Shown: positions 23,060-33,906 of the stretch, piece by piece | Position numbering within the stretch: the stretch's first letter is position 1 | How the letters are laid out: every line of letters starts with the position of its first letter | Source: Anthostomella pinea | Lineage: Eukaryota; Ascomycota; Sordariomycetes; Xylariales; Xylariaceae | Direction of reading: 5' to 3' | DNA: 64,000 nucleotides | NCBI GenBank assembly: GCA_963556695.1 | Contig: CAUWAG010000003.1 | Location: 3,410,001 to 3,474,000, forward strand | The notes under the pieces: model-generated | Database searches by the model: none | What the model saw: only the letters and a program-made list of their open reading frames with translations | What the model was told of the DNA's origin: nothing | Position numbers and translations under genes: made by a program

Positions 23060-25121
23060 AGATTGATCGAGAAATGAAGCCTGCATGTTCCCAGAAACGA
23101 CTGCCGTGCCTTGGCCAGAGGTTGGGCATACCACAGGCGTAGAGGGCCATGGTGGTCTGTGAGCTCACAACATTGCCACATTAGATCGTGAGCCTGTAAC
23201 ATTGGACAACAGGATGCGACGGACTTACATGGTATTGAGGTGGATTGACAAGATGTAATTAGAACCGATAAATGCCAATTTCCGAACAGAATTGGTACGA
23301 ACGCCTCGATTTCGACTATCTTGTGACCCTTTTAGTTCCTTCCCGTCGCACACACTGACCTGTCTGCTGCTGTAAGCTCGGAAGGGGCAAAAGTGATGTA
23401 TTGGTCTAAATGTGATCGGGCTAGATGACCTGCAGAGATCACCTCATACATGGAGCAATGGCTCTGTGTCTCACCAAGCCAGGGAGCTCTAGATGAAGGG
23501 TAGACCCTGTCTCATGAAGCCAGAGAGCCCTGAACCACCACTTTGCGACACTTGCCTTTCAACCGAACCAGGTTTCATCAGAGACAGTCGCAGATTGAGC
23601 ATGGTCTTACTCGGAATGAGAACCCGGAAGCAAGAATTGGAGGAACCATTTCAATTCGGGTGCGAATGTATTGCTGGATGTACACGTAGCCTATAACTAG
23701 ACCTCTGTGGCTCGCTCAGAACAGCTCACGAAATATGTTGCAGTGAAACTACAGCACTTATCTACTACATTCACTGCAGGAAATTGCGCTGGAGATGGGT
23801 CCTTGGAAGTATCACTGCCAGGTAATGGACCTGCATATCGGCGTGTGACGCATCGGCCTGAGCCTGTGGACGCCATCCGTGGTTAAGGTTTTGTTGGATT
23901 GAGATGATTTGTGGCGTTTTATTTTGATAGACTTAGCGTACAGCACGGGGGCTCTGCTTTTATTGTCTTTTGGGGTATTTGGGTTTGGCTCTTCCTTTCG
24001 GTCGAAGAGCTTAAAAAACAGTAACAAATCGTAATGGACCTGCATTAAAAATACTTTTCTCTTCTACGTCCAGGACTGTTGTGCAGGCCGCTTCCCTCCT
24101 CGAGAATTACCGCCATAGAGGCTTGCACCAGTTCCAATGGGGGTAGCCCTTCATCGAACTTTGTTTTGCGCTGGATACAATAAATTGAGCGAGTTCTGAA
24201 GAGGCCTATTGCCTTCTATCTTGTCGTCGGGCATCATGTGGTGTATTGTTCGCCGAAATACCTTCAAACCAACCCATTCGAAAGTCTCGGTGGAGGTATG
24301 GACAGTTTCGATCTTTTCGTATGTACCGTCGTCTGCCAACCTGGGCCCTTGCGTCGTTAAGGGGTGGCCGCCGTGACCCGTCAGCCCGAAATCCGTCGAG
24401 CACATGACCCGGTACTAGGTCTACGTCGCTTAAATCCTCAACTCCCACCGAAGAGGTCACCAAGATGCGCAATGTTTGACGCCCAGTTGTATAAATGCCC
24501 AGACAGGGCTGGATTGGGGACAAATCCGTTGTTGGAATTTGCGGCCTGAAAGTTCATGGTGCAGGAATTGCCGTCGTGCGCGGCACACGAGCGGCCCTGC
24601 ACTTTGACTTTGAAGAGGATCTGTGATGGTCGACAAGAAAGAGGAAAGGGTGTAGGCCCGATTGGGCTGGAGAAAGTGGCCGAGTCAGTGCTGGAATGTT
24701 TAAATGTTGTGAGAGCGAGTGGTGTGTGTGGGGAAGCAAATCACCGAGTAAGTCTATTTTCAAGGCTGATTTACAAATGCGTATTTCCTTCGTGACGCGC
24801 GCCGTTTTCACCTCAGGTACTCCTCTCCTTGCAAAATCAGGATTTCTGCCAAAGCAGCCAGCCCGGGTTTCAGGGGCGTAGCCCGTGCGCAAAAAAGAGA
24901 AGAAGGACAGAATCTCCTGTAGCAAGTATATATCCTCTTCTAGACATATCGCCGTCCTGACCTACCCTGGTTCATGAAACTTCCTTATGCAAGAACTGAC
25001 GCAATGCGCGTACACCAAGCACCTCACTCCATCGGTGAGGGACAGTGTGACCATCCCAGAGCGCCCACCCATACACCTCACCAGCTGAAGCCTCCACAGA
25101 AGCTACGAAACCCGCATCATA
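23060..25121. other. Two-kilobase stretch without a supported gene
   Basis: Open frames here (for example 24925..24554 and 24523..24206 on minus) lack motifs, start contexts and splice partners. A few frames overlap on opposite strands, which suggests chance. I see no transposon ends, tRNA or tandem repeats. Confidence 0.5.
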
Positions 25122-25322
25122 ATGGATACGTGGAAGATCATCATCATCACCCTCGCCGCCATCATTACGATCCTGGCATTAGGCGCACTGCTATGGCTGT
25201 GCATTACGCTGCTGGTATTCTACCTGGTTATGCTGAACATAGACGTCGTCTTCACCGGGGGGCCGTGGCGGCTCACGGCGCCCAGCACGCGGCCCAGACG
25301 CAGAAGAGTCAAAAGCCAGTGA
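25122..25322 (+). CDS. Small single-pass membrane protein, hypothetical
   Basis: A 66-codon frame starting ATG at 25122. Residues about 5-42 are almost wholly hydrophobic (MDTWKIIIITLAAIITI, then LALGALLWLCITLLVFYLVM), enough for one long or two short membrane spans. A short neutral turn follows and a strongly basic tail (RPRRRRVKSQ), which by the positive-inside rule would face the cytosol. No family is recognised. A chance frame cannot be excluded; the compositional segregation and clean ATG favour a real small protein slightly. Confidence 0.4.
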   Translation: MDTWKIIIITLAAIITILALGALLWLCITLLVFYLVMLNIDVVFTGGPWRLTAPSTRPRRRRVKSQ

Positions 25323-25679
25323 TGTACTACAATTGATAAGACTAGATAGCCCATAGATAACTTGGCTTTGATGTGTTGAACGCCCTCTGCGTGATGTGAG
25401 ACATGCATATCCCCTCACAGAAACCCCCAGCCAATCTCGGTACCGCGCTGTCGGGTACAACCCCTGCATCGCAGGCGCGTCGAAGATAGCGAACCTCAGA
25501 ATTGCTTTTTCTGCGACGACGCGATGACTGTTCTTAATCAAGCTGCTGCCTGCTCTCAACTCATGTCGATAGCACTTGAGTTTTCTTTCAATAAATGTCT
25601 TTGTCAAGTTGATTACTTTTTCGAAGGAAAACATATCAGCTGTCTAAGCAGCAGACCACCAACCCTGCGCCCGCAGCCG
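25323..25679. other. Short intergenic stretch
   Basis: About 360 bp between the small membrane ORF and the lipoyltransferase relic. Nothing is recognised in it. Confidence 0.4.
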
Positions 25680-26746
25680 ATGGTAACGATGATCCTCACT
25701 AACCCAGCGCTCCTGCACTACAAGCGCATGACCGGCCTCCAAGAGTACCTCCGGCAGCGCATCCTCGACTCCCGAGCCTCGTCTCCCAGCACAGCATCCC
25801 CTTCCGCACCCCTTGCCCCAGCAAGCACACTCTTCATCTTCGAGCCAGCCCCCGTGTACATGCTCGGACGATCCGCCGCCACATTTGACAGCACCAAAAC
25901 CGCCGAGCCCTGGTGGACGCTCGTCACTTCAGTTATGCGGAAGACCAGCTATCTTAGCCGCGCGCAGGAAGCGATACTCACCGACGAGCTGAAGATCTGG
26001 TCGCGCCGCACCAAGCGCGACGACGACAGCGAGAGCGCAAGCACGAGTCCCGGCCCCGGTGCCCGAGGCGCGCGGGGAAAAGCCAGGCAGGACAGCACCG
26101 CCACCGAATTCAAGGCCGAGGCCGACCTCACCGAGTGCGAGGACCGCCAGCTAAGCACGTACTACGGGCCCGGCCAGGAGGTAATATAGCCGGTGCTCGA
26201 CCTGCAGGCGCCTCAGTTCGCACACCTAGGAAAAGTCCAGCTGGAGCGCGCGCTAGCATCCGCTACCATAACAGTCCTGTCGAGGAAGGGCGTACAGGGC
26301 GCGAAGTACCGGCCGGAGACGGGTGTCTGGGTCCCCAGCAGGCAGTTCCGGGACCCGCAGGAGCGGCAGATCGCAGATGTGCATGTCGAGGTGCGGGGCG
26401 GGATCGCGAGCTGTGGTGTCTCGCTTAATGTGGAGACGCCTGTTTCGGGACCAAGAGAGCCGAACCCCTGGGCCGGATGGCGGAGGCGGGCGTTCCCTAT
26501 TATCCCGTCACGAGCGTGGCGGCTGAGCTGGGGGATCTGGGGCATGTGCTGGGGAGGCGGTCGGAAGGGTGGCTTGCTGAGATCATGGGGCCGTTGGCCA
26601 GGGGTGTGGAGAGGGAGTTGGGACTGCACAGGCCGAAGTGGGTAGATCTCGAGGAGGCGTTCGGGGAGGACTGGAGGCAAATAGGGGCGGAAGGGGGTGG
26701 GGGTGGGTGGTGGATTCCTATCCCTCTTCTTGATATCGGATTCTAG
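25680..26746 (+). pseudogene. Octanoyl/lipoyl-protein transferase (LipB/Lip2-like) relic
   Basis: The frame from ATG 25680 shows LipB-type features: LFIFEPAPVYMLGRSA (the substrate-binding start), an insertion rich in Ser, Pro and Gly (about 160-195), then TECEDRQLSTYYGPGQEVI and, after a stop, PVLDLQAPQFAHLG. It continues with GVQGAKYRPETGVWVP and GGIASCGVSLNVETP. Two lesions are present. TAG at 26187-26189 falls where the family has an aromatic residue (YP[IV]LDL). A one-base loss near 26470 separates EPNPWA from RMAEAGVPYYPVTSVAAELG. Catalytic positions have also drifted: the Lys of RKIAA is Gln here and no PCGI-type Cys is seen. The true enzyme transfers octanoyl groups from ACP to lipoyl domains in mitochondria. 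This copy is divergent and dead, so a functional paralog should exist elsewhere. Confidence 0.72.
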
Positions 26747-27301
26747 AGGGGAACGTGACGCAGATCCAGGGAATATGCGTTGTGAGGTGGCTGCTACATG
26801 CATCGCGTCGCCCAGGTATGTCTACAACGTGACAGGTTAGTTATATGGCAAGATAAAAGCAAAACTGTCACCAAATGAGGCTGACTATGTCTCGGCTAAT
26901 AGGGTGTGAATTGGCTTAGTTACTCGAATACAGGGCAGGCACATTAGAGATGTAGGTTTGCTCCGAACTCTTTTTGTAGCAGGTGGAGGGTTTGATCTTG
27001 ACCGGAAGCACTTTATTATTGTCGTTCCCTTTTTTCACAAGCATTCCGTCATTCTTTTCCTGTTTTCCTCGGCACCTTGCGTATGTGTAATAAAGGTAGG
27101 TTGCAGGCCTAACCGCGATGGAATTATACGACTTATATGATTGCCGCTTCCTCCCTTGGTGTGGCAGGCCGCGGCAGCGCCCATATCTAAGGACTTGAGG
27201 GTTTTTGAGCCTGATAGTACAGTAGCATCTAATTCGATTAAAGCCGCGGTCTTTGCTGGTGTAAAGGGGCTCTTGTATCTTCGAGGTGACCAAAGAGGAT
27301 G
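26747..27301. other. Intergenic stretch
   Basis: About 550 bp, moderately AT-rich, between the lipoyltransferase relic and the 3' end of the hydrolase gene. The minus-strand frame 27305..26916 is basic and motif-free and appears to be chance coding in a 3' flank. Confidence 0.4.
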
Positions 27302-28518
27302 TCATCGAAGCATATCCCGTGATAGCAGTATCCTACGGGCTAAGAACTCTGAGACGGCCTTCCTACCCTCTCCTCTAAACATTGCATCATTGTGGAACGC
27401 CCCTGCAACAGCTTTCCTACTCACAGGTAGTCCAACCTCGATGCATCTGTCGTACAACCCCTGGCTGAGCTCAGCAGGAACCAGCTCGTCTTTCGCTGCC
27501 TGTAGAATGAAAATTTCCGGTGAGGTGTTATCCGACTTCTGCTTCTCTACAAGGGTCCCTAGGTTCTTCCAACTATCAAGCTGACTGCGGAGAAAGGGCC
27601 AGAGATATTTGTACGGAAGCCACTTTTGCGGGTAGAGGACCTCGAGCATGGCCCGGATTGAGGTGAATGGAGTCTCGAGGATCAGCGAATCCAGACGCAC
27701 ATTTCCAGGCATCGAGTTCTCGGCCGCCAGGTTGGTAGCGACACCCGAGCCAATACTCTGACCCCAGAGGATAAGTTTGGCTGGCCGTCTCGAACCATGA
27801 GCTGCCACGCCGCAAGATTTCTCATACAGCTGCGAGATCCAATTGACGGCCGCAGCAGCATCAAGTCTGATGCCATTCTCGGTGGGTCGACCCCGAGACG
27901 TCCAGTAACCTCGGTAGCTAAGGCATACCATGGTGCAGCGGACGTGTCTGGTCTCCTGCGACATATGTCTCTTCAGCATGCACAGCGCGGAGGACAGGTC
28001 CGGAAGTCGTGGGGGAATAGAGGCCGCATTGCCTACCAATAGTAAGCCTTCAGATTCGCTTCCACAAGGTACGTAGATGCGAGTAACAGACCCTGAAAGT
28101 AGAGAACATAGAATGAAGCGTCTGGCTTAGCCTGGTCCCTTGTCTTCCCGAGGTCTATCTCGGCGACGCAAAGAGCCAGGTCAGTCCCATCAGCGGCATG
28201 GGTTATCTCTTCTCGCCATTGAATACCACCGCATCGATCAGCGTAGTCTTTGATGGTTTCCAGGCGGGAATTGGGTGGCAATCCGGGCATGTAGATGATC
28301 TTGTTCTGGAAGACGACCATCATGAAGCACTTCCACGTCCACAGCCCTACGAATAGGCCACCGAATACTACCGGGGCAAGCATAAGACCCTCGACGTGGA
28401 GATTTCTCCTGCATGTCAACGTGTTGACGCGGGGTGTCGTGGAAAGCCGTGATGGGGCAATCACTACTTGGCGAATGCGTCGAGTGGCCATTCCGGAAGC
28501 GCCGCGGAAGGAGAGCAT
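27302..28518 (-). CDS. Alpha/beta hydrolase, membrane-anchored (ABHD/Bem46-like)
   Basis: Two exons, 28518..28092 and 28032..27302, with a 59-nt intron (GTCTGT...GGTAG), give 385 residues. A basic N-terminus (TRRIRQVVIAPSRLSTTPR) precedes one membrane span (LMLAPVVFGGLFVGLWTW), then FQNKIIYMPGLPP, common in this family. The hydrolase fold has the oxyanion-side YRGYWTSRGRPTENG, the nucleophile elbow WGQSIGSG with Ser near 235, the acid in AAKDELVPAEL and the His in AGAFHNDAMF. It resembles the ABHD13/Bem46-like group of eukaryotic membrane hydrolases, whose substrates are mostly unknown. It may be mitochondrial or ER-anchored; the basic start and early transmembrane segment fit either. It is divergent from SDS22, sharing about 590 bp of upstream DNA. 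Confidence 0.9.
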
Positions 28519-29104
28519 CGTGATTGGGGATGAAGGAGCATGGTTGGTATGACTTCAGGCGGGGTAAAGCAACGAGGGATATTTTCAAACCAGAACACGG
28601 TCAATTAAAGAACGCCGTGAGGATCATATCATCGCTTTACGATAGGGTGCAAGAAGGCATATGTATTCAGATCACATGTGGGTGTATGAGGCATTGGAGG
28701 TCAGCGTCGTCGTTGAAAATTAGAGGCCCAACCTGCTAATCTTCGGGGACTGCGTGGTAATGCAAGCCTAAAAACCTTAGCGCATTTGTGCATTGTTGGG
28801 GGCCTTGTCTGCATTGGGCCCGCGCCGGAAGATCCCTGGTCCCAGCGTCAATTCACTTGATTACAGGCCCGACCGCACCGGCACCGCCGTTCATTGGCTG
28901 CTCTACCCGATTTGGTCATTGATTTCAGTGGGTTCACTGACGCAGCGCCCGCCCGCATTGATGCACCCTTCTCGTTATTATCGAGCCATCAATTCGTGCA
29001 TTCTTCAGCATTCAACTCTCCAAGCTCCCTCTTGCGTCCTGGGACCTCCAACCTTTCGATACAAAAACCACGACACGAACACACGAGCATACGAACCATT
29101 CATC
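28519..29104. promoter_or_regulatory. Divergent promoter region of the hydrolase and SDS22 genes
   Basis: The 586-bp region between two divergently transcribed genes ends in a C-rich leader before the SDS22 ATG. No specific factor site is claimed. Confidence 0.4.
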
Positions 29105-30331
29105 ATGCCCGGACAAACCAACGGAGATGCTGATGACGAAGACCCTCATCGCGTCGAGGTCGTGGAGGACGAAGCTCGTTCCGAGCGAGGAGATGGTCAC
29201 CCGAGCCCGGGCCCAAGTCCGGGCTTGAGGGATAGCAAGGGCTGGGACGGCAAGCTACGCATCGATCGCACCGCCCTGGTCCAGAACCCCGAGGCTTTGT
29301 CGGATCCCGAATACTCGGATGACGAGAACGTGTTGCCTGGGGGCGAGATTGGTGCCGACGAAGGTACGTTCGTCCCATCTTAATAGCTTGCATCTTACTG
29401 ACAACCGGACCCCCCACCTCTAGACCTCCTAGACGACGAAGATCCCGAAACCGACGACATCAGCCTCACCCACTCACGGGTCAAGTCAATATCTGCCCTG
29501 CGATTGGAACGATTCAAGAACGTTGAGCGACTGTGCCTCCGCCAGAATCTCGTACAACACATTGAGGGGCTCTCTGGTCTGGGCCCCACCTTGACGGAGC
29601 TGGATCTATACGACAACCTCATTTCACATGTCAGGGGTCTCGACGATCTGACCAAGCTGACCACCCTGGATCTCAGCTTCAACAAGATCAAACACATCAA
29701 GCACATCGATCACCTGACCGAGTTGACCGACCTGTTTTTCGTGTCAAATAAGATAAGCACAATTGAGGGCTTGGATACATTGACGAATTTGCGCCAGATA
29801 GAGCTTGGATCCAACAGGATACGGGAGATTCAGAACCTGGACGCCCTGAAGAACCTGGAGGAGCTGTGGCTAGCGAAGAACAAGATTTCAGAGCTCAAGG
29901 GCCTGGGAGGATTGCCGAAGCTCAGACTGCTGAGCATTCAGTCCAACCGGATCAAGGATCTGTCACCACTGCGGGAGGCACCGCAACTAGAGGAGCTATA
30001 TATCTCTCACAACGCGCTTGAAAGCCTCGATGGCATAGAAGAGAATACGAATCTGACAACCATTGATATTTCCAACAACACGATAAAGAGCTTGCGGGGT
30101 CTGCACTGTCTGAAGAAGATTGAGGAAGTGTGGGCTAGTTACAACCAATTGTCCGACTTCAAGGACATCGAGCAGGAGCTGGGCTCACAGGAGACTCTCA
30201 CGACAGTCTACTTTGAAGGCAATCCGTTGCAGCTAAGACAACCTGCGCTGTATCGGAACAAGGTCCGCTTGGCCTTGCCTCAAGTACAACAGATCGACGC
30301 TAGTGAGTTCAAACAGTCCATGATCCAGTGA
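29105..30331 (+). CDS. sds22: Protein phosphatase 1 regulatory subunit SDS22 (leucine-rich repeats)
   Basis: Exons 29105..29363 and 29424..30331 (60-nt intron, donor GTACGT, acceptor CTCTAG) give 388 residues. An acidic, disordered N-terminal ~115 residues (DADDEDPHRVEVVEDEA) is followed by about eleven 22-residue leucine-rich repeats of the SDS22 type. Examples are LTELDLYDNLISHVRGLDDL, LTTLDLSFNKIKHI and LTTIDISNNTIKSLRGL. The final LRR cap has VYFEGNPLQLRQPALYRNKV. SDS22 binds the PP1 catalytic subunit in the nucleus and cytosol, keeps it in an inactive state or guides its assembly, and is needed for mitotic exit in yeasts. Repeat number and cap match the family closely. The ATG at 29105 is the first in frame. 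Confidence 0.95.
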
Positions 30332-30895
30332 TGAATGGATATAGCTGACATAAGGGCCTTTAGCATTCGTCAAAGCTGTCTGAATAGCAAGCACACAATG
30401 GGACAATCGTGCGTTTCACATTGCATAGCAACGGAGTTCCGGGAAATCTTGTCACCGGGTGTCCGCTCGATATCACACAAAGGTAACTTCGAAGCATGGT
30501 TGGCAAGGTGTTCATGGGCGGCTGGGGCGTATCATGGGCATCAAGGGCCCCGGCTTTGGGAGGTTGGTTTCTGCCCGTACGAAGACCACGACAAGCTGAT
30601 AGAGACAAGGAAAAGATCCTTGCTGGTTTTAGTCTTTATTGCAAGTATCCGACATTATGACAATACGATAGAGAAGCGAAATGAATGCTCGTCTAAACCA
30701 CGCTATGATATTGTTTCTGCCCGTATGTAATACATAACTACAGCATAGCCACCACTGACAAGTACCGAGAACAACGTGTCCCACCAGCGAGTAGAAGGCG
30801 CGGGGGGGTTTCCTGGACTGTCCATCTTTATCTGGAAGGCGTCAGATGTATCCAGTGCCTTGCCATGGTCAACTTGCGGCACACGATCGGACTTC
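30332..30895. other. Intergenic stretch between convergent genes
   Basis: About 560 bp holding the 3' ends of SDS22 (+) and xylose reductase (-). An open frame at 30335-30730 follows immediately after the SDS22 stop but has no motifs and is probably 3' UTR. Confidence 0.4.
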
Positions 30896-32278
30896 TTAGC
30901 CAAAGATCCACATCTTGTCGGTATCGAAGTACTGGCATAGACATGACGATTAGCATCCAACTATATCAGAGCCAAGCTGACATATGACCGACAGGGGACG
31001 GGTTGGGTCAAGATGGAGAGTGGGAAGTGGCCCCGTTCAGGAAAGCCAAACCGCAGACAGGGGGACAGAAGACTAGACTCACGTTCGAAGGCTGGTTGAA
31101 GCGGATGCCCATATCCTTAGCGAAGATCTTGTCGATCTCGTCCTGCTCGAGATCAAAGCCAGTGCATTCCAAGTTCTGCGCCAGCACGGCCGGGCGGCTG
31201 GTCTTGGGGATGACGGCGAGCCCACGCTGCGTGGCCCAGCGCAGCAGCACCTGCGACGGCTCCTTGCCGTGCCTCGCGGCGATGCCCGTGATGAGCTCGT
31301 CCTGCATCAGCGGCACCATGGCCTCGGCGTGCTTGAAGCCGAACTCCAGGAAGCTGGCCGGGCCGAACGAACTATATGCCGTCACGGCGATGCCCTCGGC
31401 CTTGCATAGTGAGACAAGCTCTTTTTGCACCAGGTAGGGGTGATGCTCGATCTGCAGCGCTGCGGGTGGAATTTTGGCGTACCGCAACATGTCATAGAGC
31501 AGCTGCGCCTGGAAGTTGCTCACGCCGATGCTGCGCGCCAGCTTGTTGGTTACGAGCCCCTCCATCGCGGCCCACGTGACGTGCATCGGCGTGCTGGACC
31601 GCACGATCTGCGACTTACCGTCGAAGTGCCAGCCAGGGGGGTACCGCACAGCCGGGTCGACGTACTTGAGCGCGCCGGGGAAGTGGATCAGGTACAGGTC
31701 GAAGTACTCGAGGCCCCAGTCCGACAGCGAGCGCCGGCAGGCCGGCTCCACCTTGTCGCCGTCCTCGAAGACGGGCCAGAGCTTGGACGTGATGAAGAGG
31801 TCTTCGCGTGTCACTAGACCCTCCTTTATGGCGCGGGCGACGCCCTCGCCACACTCTTTCTCGTTGCCGTAGTCTGTGGGGTGAAGGGGGGCGTGTTAGT
31901 GCTCTACTCTGCTGCTCGGTGGAGGATGGATGGATGGGTGTGGTTGGGGATTATGTAATCAGGGGTTTGCTCCCGGGTAGCCTCGCCGCCATTTGTCCCG
32001 GATAGCAGCAGGGGTTCTGGCTGGCGGGGTAATGCTGGGAACAAAGGACCCCTCCTTTTCCTCTTTGTCCTTGCGCAAAACCGCGACAGACACGATCGCC
32101 AACCGGAGGACAGAGAGAGGTGACAGTGTCACTTACCGCAAGCTCCGTCAAAGAGCCGGTAGCCGGCCTTGATGGCGTTGTAGACGGTGTCGGCGCACGT
32201 GGCGTTGTCGACCTTCCACAGCCCGAAGCCCACCTGTGGCATCTCGTAGCCGCTGCTCAGCTTGATTGTGGGACCCAT
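30896..32278 (-). CDS. xyl1: NAD(P)H-dependent D-xylose reductase (aldo-keto reductase)
   Basis: Exons 32278..32137, 31873..31083 and 30931..30896 total 969 nt, giving 322 residues, the usual length. It starts [20 protein letters not shown]. The AKR catalytic residues are present: Asp and Tyr in FDGACDYGNE, Lys in ITSKLW, His in [12 protein letters not shown]. Cofactor-binding region [15 protein letters not shown] has the Lys and Arg that usually favour NADPH. The 36-nt last exon encodes [11 protein letters not shown], the expected end of fungal xylose reductases. The enzyme reduces D-xylose to xylitol, the first step of pentose catabolism. The first intron is long (263 nt). The open frame extends upstream from the conserved start to another ATG at 32431, adding a 51-residue basic segment; whether that form is made is unknown. 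Confidence 0.93.
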
Positions 32279-33906
32279 GGTGCGCGTGGTGGAGGTGACG
32301 ACGGTTCTGTATAGGTATTTGGTAGTGCGAGGTGTCGCGAATCGCACGGGACGGAGGTGGGTGGTTAAGGTTGATGCTCGGAAGGCGAATGAGGGCAGTT
32401 GACACGTCCGGGGTAGACGGAGGGCGAGCATGAAGAGATGAGAACGGGGTCCTGGAGGGAGAGATGGTATTATATGTGTTATAGGTTTGGGGGACTTGGG
32501 CTGGTTATTGGGATGGCTTCTTACAGGTAGGAGGTCAGGAGGCAAACACACTGTCTGCAGCAAGCCGCCATCAACCCAGAAACCCAAGCAGCGTCAAACG
32601 CCCATACGACCAGCTATCCCAAAGATGTTTATCTTACACCACACCCCGCGTGTGAAGCTACCCATGTCACATGTGCGATCTCAACACGCTGGCTGATTGG
32701 CATGGTTAATAGTAGCAATCAATCGCATAGCCCCTCAACCCACACCCCTCACGATGGCCCCCAAGTTCGAGAGCGTGTTACATAGGCGCGACGGCTTCTC
32801 ATTCGTGCCTTTACAGATGCGGTCCCCAGAGCCCCAATCTCGACTGAGGGGCATATCCAAGGTTGCCCGCAGCAGCTCTTTCCATGCGTCAGATGCTGGG
32901 AGCTTGTCCGATTCGTGCTTTCCGATTTGCTTGACATTTGTCCTTGCCGATGTCCCTGCATATAATGCGTACGCGAACTTTGGGCTGTCCGCAGTAGTGA
33001 CCGAGTGATAGAGTTCCTGCAGAAGTGCACATGCTGGGTTGTATTTAGCCTGAATGCATCTCTGCGGCTGGGTGATCTTCCATCGCTGGTTGCGTCTCTT
33101 GGCGGAACTTCATACAGGTCTTGCCTTGATAACCATGAGAGCGAAGCTGCGTCTCTGCGCGTATCATGTCTTCATTTTTCTGTGGTGCAATTAGGTGGCG
33201 ACAGAAAGTTCGGTCCGCAGATGGAGACTCATCACACTCTGTCCCACGATGTCGCCGTGGCCCGGGTCTTGAGACCGGGCACGGCACCTTCGAATCTGCC
33301 AATTCCGTTCTCATGTGGCGGCTCAGGGTGCCATGTGTCTACTTGTGGCTCTTGCCTCTACGCTCGATCATGTGGTCACTTATTGGGGGTATGTATGTCC
33401 ATGTCAATGTTCATAACACTCTGAAGACGTCATCACTTCGTAGCAACTATCCATTTGCCACACTTGCCTGGTAGGTCAGAATTCATTTAGATCATGCTTC
33501 ACTATTGTGATAAAGACTTGTCTCGTGAATATGTCACGCCTCGGGCGCGTATCTTCTGTCTTAATGGCCACGAAATGCTACAGTCTCCCCGGTTGGCTCG
33601 GGTTATTCGATCACATAGTTCACTTAAACCAGATCCGAAAGCGTCCTTTGACCAGGGTCGAGCAGGTGGTCGTTGTTGCGAAGAGAAAAGCTCCAGTTGG
33701 ACTTTGTCGCTGGATAAAAGAAAATATCTCGACAGCCTTTGATGCGCCGACGCTTTGTCACCTCGCACTCCTGCATGATCTCAGGGCAATTCCTATTTTG
33801 CCGCAACACCATATTGAAAAATAAGCGCTTGTCGAATTCTTTTCTGAGACTCATCACATAGTCGAAGACTCATCACATAGTATCGCTGATTCTGACAACT
33901 GTCCTG
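32279..33906. other. Intergenic stretch upstream of the xylose reductase gene
   Basis: About 1.6 kb. The proximal ~150 bp on the minus strand is the in-frame N-terminal extension of xylose reductase (to ATG 32431). The rest contains only short motif-free frames. A pair of near-identical AGACTCATCACATAGT segments occurs in tandem at about 33846-33880. Confidence 0.4.

Noticed and set aside
26916..27305. 129-codon basic minus-strand frame
   Set aside because: No ordered segment and located in the 3' flank of the hydrolase gene.
30335..30730. 131-codon frame just after SDS22
   Set aside because: No motif, lies in the expected 3' UTR between convergent genes.
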